Shown piece by piece: positions 44,877 through 51,280 of a stretch of DNA of 64,000 bases. The notes beneath the pieces were generated by a model. That model made no database searches, was not told where the DNA came from, and was given only the letters and a program-made list of their open reading frames with translations. The stretch's first letter is position 1, and the number at the start of each line of letters is the position of its first letter. A program made the translations under genes and the position numbers. Source of the DNA: G963678255 sp963678255 (GTDB lineage: Bacteria; Cloacimonadota; Cloacimonadia; Cloacimonadales; WRIO01); NCBI GenBank assembly GCA_963678255.2, contig CAXXTW010000001.1:1364001-1428000 (forward strand), written 5' to 3'.

Positions 44877-45278
44877 ATGAGATGCTCTAAAGTGAATAAA
44901 AAATTAAATGCTTATCTTGATCACGAACTTGATCAGTTTTCTCAAGAAGGGATCTCAACGCATTTATTGACATGTAAAAAATGTCAAAAAGAACTCTTTT
45001 TACTTAAACAAACAAATAATCTTTTAGATACAGTTTTTGATATTCAAGTGAACGAACACATAGTAAATTCCTTGATAGAAAAGAGTAAATTTATTAACAC
45101 GAAGAGATCATTTTTGACACAAACAAGATTAAGGAATTCAGCATTAGCAATATTTGCTATGTTAACCGGAGCATATTTGAGTTTCACATCATTTGATAAT
45201 TCAAATATTACTACTCAAACAACAAGTGTTTATGAAACAGAATCTCTTTATACTTATGTCTATGAGGTGGGGAAATGA
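44877..45278 (+). CDS. Zinc-binding anti-sigma factor (membrane)
   Basis: A 133-residue protein. The N-terminus has the ZAS signature: Cys3, then HLLTCKKC (His-x3-Cys-x2-Cys), preceded by NAYLDHELD, as in ChrR/RsrA-type anti-sigma domains. One membrane segment is predicted at about 80-100 (NSALAIFAMLTGAYLSF), followed by a short periplasmic tail. It would hold the ECF factor at the membrane and release it on a signal. Its end overlaps the next start by 4 bases. Confidence 0.85.
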   Translation: MRCSKVNKKLNAYLDHELDQFSQEGISTHLLTCKKCQKELFLLKQTNNLLDTVFDIQVNEHIVNSLIEKSKFINTKRSFLTQTRLRNSALAIFAMLTGAYLSFTSFDNSNITTQTTSVYETESLYTYVYEVGK

Positions 45279-45718
45279 AAAGAAATATATTAATCAGCTT
45301 ATTATTTGTATCCATAGTTTTTAACATTTCATTTGTTTCAATATATGTATATAAAACAATAAATTTTAGAAGAAATGGATTCAACCCACCACCGCCTCCT
45401 TTTGAACGTCAAAAAATGAGACCAGAGAGAGATCCGCATTTTAAGGAATACAAACTTAAAAATATGGAACTAAGGAAAGATTTTTTTGAAGTTCTTTCTC
45501 AAGAACCTGTTAAAACAGAAGAGTTAAAAGCCATTACAGAAAAATTGTTAAGATCACAAGCAGAAATGGAAAGCTTGCTAGTTAATCATTTTATCCAACT
45601 AAGAGGTGAGATGGATAGAGATGAAGCTGACAAGTTTTTTAAAAAACTTTGTCACAGATCAGATGAAAGCTGCGCGCGAATAAAAAATAAACAAAATGAA
45701 TCTTGGAGGAAAAAATGA
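45275..45718 (+). CDS. Membrane-anchored periplasmic metal-resistance-like protein
   Basis: A 147-residue protein with an N-terminal membrane anchor (about 5-27), a Pro-rich linker (GFNPPPPPFERQKMRPERDP) and a helical periplasmic part rich in charged residues. The layout resembles CnrX/ZraP-type periplasmic sensors or helpers (heavy-metal resistance family): helical hairpin with YKLKNMELRKDFFEVLSQEPV and HFIQLRGEMDRDEADKFFKKL. Near the end CHRSDESC offers possible metal or disulphide ligands. In CnrYXH systems a similar protein senses metal and controls anti-sigma release; that role is inferred from position. It overlaps both neighbours by 4 bases. Confidence 0.65.
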   Translation: MKRNILISLLFVSIVFNISFVSIYVYKTINFRRNGFNPPPPPFERQKMRPERDPHFKEYKLKNMELRKDFFEVLSQEPVKTEELKAITEKLLRSQAEMESLLVNHFIQLRGEMDRDEADKFFKKLCHRSDESCARIKNKQNESWRKK

Positions 45719-46239
45719 AAAAATTAGTTACACTCATTACCCTTATTACCTTGTTATTATTAGTCACAACATCCCTATTTGCGGTAAAACCTGGTAGAGG
45801 TATGCAAGGTCCCGGTAGAGGTCAGAATTGTGAAATGGGACAAGGAGATATGATGATGGCTCCTGAAATGTTAAAAGATCTTAAATTAACTGCGGATCAA
45901 AAGAAAAGTTTGGAAACAATTAAAACTACTCATCACAAAGAAATGATTCAATTAAATGCAGATCTAGAAAAAAAGATGATAGATATGAGACAAGCTATGA
46001 AAGATGAAAAATACTCAGAAGCTAAAAAAATCAACAAAGAGATTGTTACACTTCATGGAACTATTGCAGATAAAAGAATTGATATGGTAGAATCCATGAT
46101 GAAAATCCTTACCCCAGAACAAAAAGAAATATGTAAAAATAGAATGCATCAAGGACCAAGAATGGGTAAAATGGAAGGAAAACGCGAAGGTAAGAAAATG
46201 ATGAAGGAACATTGTGACGGAAAAGAAGGTTGTAGATAA
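45715..46239 (+). CDS. Spy/CpxP-like periplasmic protein, Met-rich
   Basis: A 174-residue exported protein; ATG at 45715 follows TTGGAGGAAAA and gives a clean signal peptide (about 1-22, KKLVTLITLITLLLLV). Two LTxxQ motifs (LKLTADQKKSLETI, KILTPEQKEICK) mark the Spy/CpxP family of periplasmic chaperones and stress sensors. Met-rich GRGMQGPGRG, GQGDMMMAPEM and a His/Cys/Met-rich tail (MKEHCDGKEGC) suggest metal binding, perhaps copper. It is the last gene of the sigma factor operon and probably its effector. Confidence 0.8.
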   Translation: MKKLVTLITLITLLLLVTTSLFAVKPGRGMQGPGRGQNCEMGQGDMMMAPEMLKDLKLTADQKKSLETIKTTHHKEMIQLNADLEKKMIDMRQAMKDEKYSEAKKINKEIVTLHGTIADKRIDMVESMMKILTPEQKEICKNRMHQGPRMGKMEGKREGKKMMKEHCDGKEGCR

Positions 46240-46289
46240 ATTCTCCCTCTCAATATAGATTGACTCAGTAAATCCTTAGTCAAGAAAAG

Positions 46290-46319
46290 CAAGCTCCTGT
46301 GAAATGGAGCTTGTTTTAT
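46290..46319 (+). terminator. Terminator of the sigma factor operon
   Basis: CAAGCTCC / GGAGCTTG is a perfect 8-bp stem with an 8-base loop followed by TTTTAT. It lies 50 bases after the Spy-like gene. Confidence 0.85.
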
Positions 46320-46447
46320 ATCATCAATACCGATTCTTTGCAATGTGCAAGTTAAATAGTTATTTCTATAATAAATCCATAGAGTTGTTGTTAGCCAACT
46401 TAATTTGTGGTTCTACAATGGAATCGTAAGATAGCTGAAACGAGGTT

Positions 46448-46834
46448 TTAACTTCCTGAGATCAACCTTGATAATCCATAACCAAAAAAAACAAATAAAA
46501 ACGAGAAGAAAAGAGTTAAAAAAGTATATAAAATCAAATTAACAAATTGACCATTTTGGAGAAGATTGAGATTTTCAGAAGAAAAAGTGGAAAAAGTTGT
46601 AAATCCACCGCATACACCAACCATTAAAAACATTTTCCATTCAAAACTCAAATGATTTCCATGATCTGCAAAACCCAGTAACAACCCAATAAACAGACTA
46701 CCCATAGCATTAATGAGTAAGGTTCCCCAGGGAATAGATAAATAGTTAATTGTCAGATTAATTTTTGATAAAAAGTAACGGAACACACTTCCAATAAAAC
46801 CACCAGAACCAACTAAAATAATTTCTTTAATCAT
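46448..46834 (-). CDS. crcB: Fluoride channel CrcB/Fluc
   Basis: A 128-residue membrane protein of normal length for the family, with four membrane segments. Hallmarks are GGFIGSVFRYFLS at the start, PWGTLLINAMGSLFIGLLLG (with the polar Asn of the fluoride path) and GVCGGFTTFSTFS (the central Phe box). It works as a dual-topology dimer that lets fluoride leave the cell. A single copy is expected to be enough. No fluoride riboswitch pattern was found upstream. A TTGACT about 45 bases upstream on the minus strand may be its -35 box. Confidence 0.95.
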   Translation of the reverse strand: MIKEIILVGSGGFIGSVFRYFLSKINLTINYLSIPWGTLLINAMGSLFIGLLLGFADHGNHLSFEWKMFLMVGVCGGFTTFSTFSSENLNLLQNGQFVNLILYTFLTLFFSFLFVFFGYGLSRLISGS

Positions 46835-47160
46835 TTATACCTTCTTTCAAAAGCAATTTAAATAATCAATAAAAAAGTCAAGACTTTCCTTGATTCTTAT
46901 TGATTGAATATAAATTACAAGATGAACCCATACTTGAAATCAGTAACGTTATAGGAGATAATGCAATAATTTATAGGGTAAACAAAAAAACACCAATGTC
47001 CAAGGAAGGAGTAAGCTCTGAGTAATCTATCAATAGCAATTGATAAGCTGATAAGAAAAGAAAGGAATATATCTTAACTTGAGCAATTTTATTATAAATC
47101 ATATAAAAATGTACAATAATTCAGAAGAATATGAAAAATAAAAAAAAAGGGCAAAAACAC
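46835..47160. other. Intergenic region between crcB and the flavoprotein promoter
   Basis: About 325 AT-rich bases upstream of both flanking genes. On the minus strand TTGACT lies within the short hairpin AAAGTC-TT-GACTTT near 46875-46890. The block 46994-47017 is a reverse copy of the dispersed repeat. No ORF or RNA gene was recognised. Confidence 0.5.
46994..47017 (-). repeat. Short dispersed intergenic repeat, copy 3 (inverted)
   Basis: The minus strand begins AGCTTACTCCTTCCTTGG, matching each of the other two copies (8949-8972 and 29878-29901) at 20 of 24 positions. The plus-strand part ATGTCCAAG also recurs at 8787-8795 and 28594-28602. Confidence 0.55.
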
Positions 47161-47189
47161 TTGACTATATTTAATAAATTAAATTTAAT
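47161..47189 (+). promoter_or_regulatory. Sigma-70-like promoter
   Basis: TTGACT (47161-47166), a 17-base spacer and TTTAAT (47184-47189). It lies 168 bases upstream of the flavoprotein start, leaving a leader of about 160 bases that contains a terminator. Confidence 0.65.
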
Positions 47190-47291
47190 CAACAAAGAGA
47201 TGAGTGTTGTGATTATCAGAATCATTGATTAGATTTATTGAATTGTTTTAGTTATGGTTTAATTTTCAACATAAAGGAAATTTTTAACTAT

Positions 47292-47320
47292 CCTTCTAGA
47301 TTTAGTGAAGGTTTTTTTTT
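47292..47320 (+). terminator. Terminator-like hairpin inside the leader of the flavoprotein gene
   Basis: CCTTC-TAGATTTAGT-GAAGG is followed by nine T residues. It lies between the promoter at 47161 and the start at 47357. It may be an attenuator or may end a small RNA of about 125 bases. Confidence 0.65.
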
Positions 47321-47356
47321 ATCAACATTCTTAATAATTATAAAATTGGAGGAATA

Positions 47357-48484
47357 ATGAATACAATCGAATCAATAGCAAATCATATTGATGAAGTTAT
47401 TCATGATGTTAAAAATTGTATGAAGCAGATAAATATTGGCGAATTAGTCATGAAGATTCCAATCATCCAAGGGGGGATGGGCATCGGCGTATCACTTTCA
47501 GGATTAGCATCAGCAGTTGCTAATGAAGGTGGAGTTGGAACCATATCAGCCGTTGCGCCAGGATTCAGAGAAGAAGATTTTTATACAAATACTTATGAAG
47601 CTAATATTAGAGGCTTAATCAAGGAAATCAGAAAAGCCAGAGAAAAAACAAAAGGAATATTAGCAGTAAATATCATGGTAGCTTTAACTAATTTTGCTGA
47701 TTTAGTTCAAACAGCAATTAAAGAAAAAGTTGATATGATCATAGCAGGAGCAGGTTTACCATTAAATTTACCAGAATTTAGAGATCCTGATTCCAAGACA
47801 AAATTAGTACCAATTATTTCTAGTGATCGAGCTTTGGATATTTTAGTAAAAAAATGGTATAAAGCCTATAAGTATTTACCAGATGCTGTCATTCTGGAAA
47901 GTCCATATTCCGGTGGACACCAGGGTGTAAAAATGGATGATATTGGAAAAGAAGAGTATAACTTAGATCAACAATTACCCAAAGTTTTAAATGTATTAGA
48001 AAATTGCGAAAAACAATACGGCAAGAAAATACCTGTATTTGTAGCGGGTGGAGTTCAAACAGGAGCAGACATTCGCAGATATATAGAAATGGGAGCGTCA
48101 GGAGCTCAGATAGGAACCAGATTCATCACGACCCATGAATGTGATGCCACACCCGAATTCAAAGCAGAGTACATAAAAGCTCAAAGTCCTGAAGACATTA
48201 TTGTAATAAAAAGTCCTGTGGGTTTACCATTAAGAGTTTTAAAAACACCATTTATTGATAAGGTAGTCAAAGGAGAACGTAAACCAAAGAGTTGCTATTA
48301 TAAGTGTCTCCATACTTGTCAATATACTGAAGTGTCATTTTGTATAGCCAATGCCTTAATAAATGCACAAAAAGGTAATGCAAAAGAAGGTATTTGCTGT
48401 TCAGGTGTGAATGGATATAAGAATAATGAGATCGTATCTGTTCATGAGTTGATAGAAACTATTAAACAGGAATATGAAGCTTAA
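47357..48484 (+). CDS. Nitronate monooxygenase / FabK-like flavoprotein
   Basis: A 375-residue TIM-barrel FMN enzyme of the 2-nitropropane dioxygenase family. Motifs are PIIQGGMGIGVSLSGLASAVANEGGVGTIS (start of barrel), ILAVNIMVALTNF, GAGLP, ESPYSGGHQG (catalytic His region) and FVAGGVQTGADIRRYIEMGASGAQIGTRF (phosphate site). The C-terminus has a Cys-rich stretch (SCYYKCLHTCQY, SFCIAN, GICCSGVNGY). Such enzymes oxidise nitronates or, as FabK, reduce enoyl-ACP. No fatty-acid genes are adjacent, so the role is open. TTGGAGG precedes the ATG, and a leader terminator lies upstream. Confidence 0.85.
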   Translation: MNTIESIANHIDEVIHDVKNCMKQINIGELVMKIPIIQGGMGIGVSLSGLASAVANEGGVGTISAVAPGFREEDFYTNTYEANIRGLIKEIRKAREKTKGILAVNIMVALTNFADLVQTAIKEKVDMIIAGAGLPLNLPEFRDPDSKTKLVPIISSDRALDILVKKWYKAYKYLPDAVILESPYSGGHQGVKMDDIGKEEYNLDQQLPKVLNVLENCEKQYGKKIPVFVAGGVQTGADIRRYIEMGASGAQIGTRFITTHECDATPEFKAEYIKAQSPEDIIVIKSPVGLPLRVLKTPFIDKVVKGERKPKSCYYKCLHTCQYTEVSFCIANALINAQKGNAKEGICCSGVNGYKNNEIVSVHELIETIKQEYEA

Positions 48485-48492
48485 ATCTTTTA

Positions 48493-48529
48493 GGCTAAGA
48501 ATCATTTATAGATTCTTAGCCTTTTTTTT
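48493..48529 (+). terminator. Rho-independent terminator
   Basis: A perfect 11-bp stem (GGCTAAGAATC / GATTCTTAGCC) with a 7-base loop and eight T residues, 9 bases after the flavoprotein stop. Confidence 0.95.
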
Positions 48530-48534
48530 AATAA

Positions 48535-48753
48535 TTATTTAGATAATTCAAACTTTTTACATTCCCAAACAGGTAAAATAATATCATTTTCATTGGCAAT
48601 AGTTAGAACTTTAAGTATAATTGAACAACCCTTATTTTCTTGAGTGGGTTTAAAATATTGACAATCCCAGCAAATACAATTCTCTTTGTGAAGATTATTA
48701 GCATTTTCTCTTACCCAGTTATTTCTTTCATTTTTAATGTACTTCTTTTCCAT
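48535..48753 (-). CDS. Small Cys-rich protein of unknown function
   Basis: A 72-residue protein with five Cys. CICWDCQYF near the middle, KGC at about 43 and a final WECKKF could form a small metal site or disulphides. Family not recognised. Its ATG shares one base with the stop of the HxlR gene (TAATG), so the two are translated together. That coupling, and the conserved-looking Cys spacing, argue that the ORF is real. Confidence 0.6.
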   Translation of the reverse strand: MEKKYIKNERNNWVRENANNLHKENCICWDCQYFKPTQENKGCSIILKVLTIANENDIILPVWECKKFELSK

Positions 48754-49088
48754 TATTCCTCCTCAATTAAATTAGCCCACATTTGAGAAAACTCTTTAAA
48801 TGGTTTTAATAAGATAAACAATTCTCTACCAAGATTAGTCAGAGAATAACCATTACTTTTTAAATCAATAAATTTAGCAGTTCGAAGTTCTTTTAATCTG
48901 GTATTAAGAATGGTTGGAGAGATAGATTCACATTTTTCTTGCAGTTGCCGAAAGTTTAAATCTTCTTTGTTTAGATTCCAGATGATACCCATTGTCCAGC
49001 GTCTTCCTAATAAATCAAACAGCGCCATGATAGGTTTACCCGATAAAGAACCTCTAACTGGATTTCCAGGTTTAGGGATTTTAATCAT
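48753..49088 (-). CDS. HxlR-family transcriptional regulator
   Basis: A 111-residue winged-helix protein of the HxlR/MarR-like family: LLGRRWTMGIIWNLNKEDLNFRQLQEKCESISPTILNTRLKEL, then YSLTNLGREL. Family members often respond to aldehydes, quinones or other reactive compounds. It lacks the N-terminal Cys common in many HxlR sensors. A perfect dyad at 49105-49123 lies 16 bases before the start and is its likely operator. It is divergent from the VOC gene, which it may control. Confidence 0.85.
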   Translation of the reverse strand: MIKIPKPGNPVRGSLSGKPIMALFDLLGRRWTMGIIWNLNKEDLNFRQLQEKCESISPTILNTRLKELRTAKFIDLKSNGYSLTNLGRELFILLKPFKEFSQMWANLIEEE

Positions 49089-49104
49089 AATACTCCTTTC
49101 TTTG

Positions 49105-49123
49105 TGCTACACAAAATGTAGCA
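49105..49123. promoter_or_regulatory. Perfect dyad, likely HxlR operator
   Basis: TGCTACA-CAAAA-TGTAGCA has 7-bp arms and a 5-base centre. On the minus strand TTGACT (49138-49133) lies 9 bases upstream of the dyad, so the dyad covers the likely -10 region of the hxlR-like gene. Confidence 0.65.
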
Positions 49124-49230
49124 AACAATATAAGTCAAGTTAATATTTTTTAATTGGAGAAGATTAAGTGAAAATTTATAACTTGACTAAAGCAAAAAAT
49201 ATAGACAAAATCAAAAGAATAGGAGTCAAA

Positions 49231-49803
49231 ATGAGAAAATTAGAAGAAAAATGGATATTAGATCATGTAGCAGTGTTAGTAGAATCAATAGATCAATCGT
49301 TGATACGGTTAAAGTCATTAAATTTACCAGTTCAGGAGATCAATGAATTTCCCAATGAAGGAACAAAAGAGGTTTATATAGGAGAACCAGGTCAATATGG
49401 GAAGCTATTATTAATAGAAGCAATTTCAGCAGGGCCATACCAAAGATCATTTTTAGAGAGAGGGAAGGGTTTACATCATATAGCGATCAATGTTCCTTCG
49501 ATACCTGATTTATGTTTAGAACTCAAAGATAGTGGATGGCATTTACATTTATACAGTATGGAATCATTAAATTATAAAACAATATGGTTAACCAGAGCCA
49601 ATAATCCGATATTGATAGAAGTGCATGAAGTTGAAGACATCGCCCCTAACCCTGAGTATTTTATTCAGAAAATGTTATTAAGCCAATATATCTCAGAGAA
49701 ATTGATCACTTCATTAAACATTTCAAAATTAAAACAAGGTCATAACACATGCAATATGATCATGATCAAAGAAAACTTATATGATATAATGCGAGATATA
49801 TAA
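49231..49803 (+). CDS. VOC (glyoxalase-like) family protein
   Basis: A 190-residue protein from ATG at 49231, which has AGGAG six bases upstream. The frame opens 21 codons earlier at a GTG, but that stretch does not look like the family. Two VOC half-motifs are visible: ILDHVAVLVESIDQSLIRL (about 10-28) and LHHIAINVPSIPDLCLEL (about 83-100), with His in each and later IEVHEVE giving a possible metal ligand set. The pattern resembles methylmalonyl-CoA epimerase more than glyoxalase I. Residues about 140-190 are an extra helical tail. The substrate is unknown. Confidence 0.75.
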   Translation: MRKLEEKWILDHVAVLVESIDQSLIRLKSLNLPVQEINEFPNEGTKEVYIGEPGQYGKLLLIEAISAGPYQRSFLERGKGLHHIAINVPSIPDLCLELKDSGWHLHLYSMESLNYKTIWLTRANNPILIEVHEVEDIAPNPEYFIQKMLLSQYISEKLITSLNISKLKQGHNTCNMIMIKENLYDIMRDI

Positions 49804-49804
49804 C

Positions 49805-51280
49805 TTAGAATTCCCACTTTAAGCCAAGAAGAAGATTGATGCCACTCATAGGATAACCAGAGAATTGTTGAGTTTTCTGGTTAAGCAGGTTATCGAGTTT
49901 ACCAAAGAAATCAATTTGATATTTCCACTTATATTCTGCCAGATAATTCACAAGAAGAACATCTTTCATTTTATCCTTAGAATTTACTTTTCTACCAATT
50001 AAATTTTGAAATTCAAGAGAATGATCAATATTAAAATACTGATATAAGAAGAGAAAATTATTTTCCATTAATGGTAAGAAGGGAATAATTTTAACAACAT
50101 TTTCATTTGTATTTGAAAAATTAAAAGAGGTAGAAGCGTTAATATCGACATCATGATAAGTTAGATCCGTTGATACACTAATTTTTTGTTTAAAGGCATT
50201 GCAACCTTTAACGAGATAATCACCATTGGTTGATTCTATAAACAAAGGATAGTTCACGAGGTAAGCAGAAGAGTAGGTAGCATGAACAGGAAGTAAAGTG
50301 TACCAATTGAAAGATAATTCAGCATTTAATGGAGCTTGAGTCTGGTATTTCCAATTATTAATAACAGCTTTAGGATTAAGTTGAATAAGATTAAAGCGAT
50401 GAAACAGACTATTAATGGGATTGTTATTTAGAGCAATGATTATGTCATCTTCCGGCCTATAAGTCTTGATAAAAGAGACTGAGGGAATAAAGTATTTACT
50501 ATAGAGTAGCTGAATGGCACTTTCATCAACAAAACGAGTATATTGTGAGGTTTCTGTGCTATAATGGAGATTTAAGTGTTTTTTTAAAATATTTAATTTT
50601 AAGTCATTATTCTTAATGTATTTTGGAAGGTCAATTTTTGTTTCAACTATTAGATCAAGGTCATTAATGTTTTCGTTGGAAATGGTATTACTTGAAGTTT
50701 TATAACTATATGAGCCAAAAGAAGTGGAAAGAGAAATAGATTGAATATATTTAACCCATTGACTCAGATTGAGATGAGACTTGATATCAAAGAAAAAGAA
50801 GTTGTTTTTAGTATCGTTAAGTTTATATTGATCAGTAATAACTTCGAGAGTAGTAGAAGTAAGAATTGGTTTATAGGGGTCATAAGCATCCCATAGTAAG
50901 TTAAATTTATTAGAAGTCCATTTATTTGTCAAAGAACAATGATCGTAATTTAGATGTGAATTGAGAAGCTTTTTATCGTGATTTTGGTAGATTATGTTAA
51001 AACCATTAAGATAATGATTTCCTAAATAAGCTTGAAGGAAACCATTTTTAGCAGGTTGTTCATGAAGTCTTTGAATTAGTGAGTCTTTAAGAACAGGATT
51101 ATATTTAAACAACTCTTCTTTTTGAGTAGTTTGAAAATTAGTAAGGTCTTTATGAATTTCAATACTATCAGGAGGTAGGTTAACGTTTCCAGTAATAATC
51201 TCATCAGGTAATTTTAAGTCAACCGCAAGCAAATTAATACTAAGTATAACTGAAAGTAAAAGATAGATGATGCTTTTCAT
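49805..51280 (-). CDS. Predicted outer-membrane beta-barrel protein
   Basis: A 491-residue protein with a signal peptide (about 1-19, LLLSVILSINLLAVD). It is made largely of alternating polar/hydrophobic strands, and it ends in INLLLGLKWEF, the aromatic-terminal strand typical of outer-membrane barrels. No TonB box or plug domain is seen. Family not recognised. It overlaps the stop of the upstream TPR gene by one base, so the two are likely partners in the envelope. Confidence 0.65.
   Translation of the reverse strand: MKSIIYLLLSVILSINLLAVDLKLPDEIITGNVNLPPDSIEIHKDLTNFQTTQKEELFKYNPVLKDSLIQRLHEQPAKNGFLQAYLGNHYLNGFNIIYQNHDKKLLNSHLNYDHCSLTNKWTSNKFNLLWDAYDPYKPILTSTTLEVITDQYKLNDTKNNFFFFDIKSHLNLSQWVKYIQSISLSTSFGSYSYKTSSNTISNENINDLDLIVETKIDLPKYIKNNDLKLNILKKHLNLHYSTETSQYTRFVDESAIQLLYSKYFIPSVSFIKTYRPEDDIIIALNNNPINSLFHRFNLIQLNPKAVINNWKYQTQAPLNAELSFNWYTLLPVHATYSSAYLVNYPLFIESTNGDYLVKGCNAFKQKISVSTDLTYHDVDINASTSFNFSNTNENVVKIIPFLPLMENNFLFLYQYFNIDHSLEFQNLIGRKVNSKDKMKDVLLVNYLAEYKWKYQIDFFGKLDNLLNQKTQQFSGYPMSGINLLLGLKWEF

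Noticed and set aside
46835..46990. Fluoride riboswitch upstream of crcB
   Set aside because: The minus-strand leader was read for the crcB-motif pattern (GGxGATGG...TTCxCC, then a GCT...GAT element). It is not present; the region is AT-rich with only a small AAAGTC/GACTTT hairpin.
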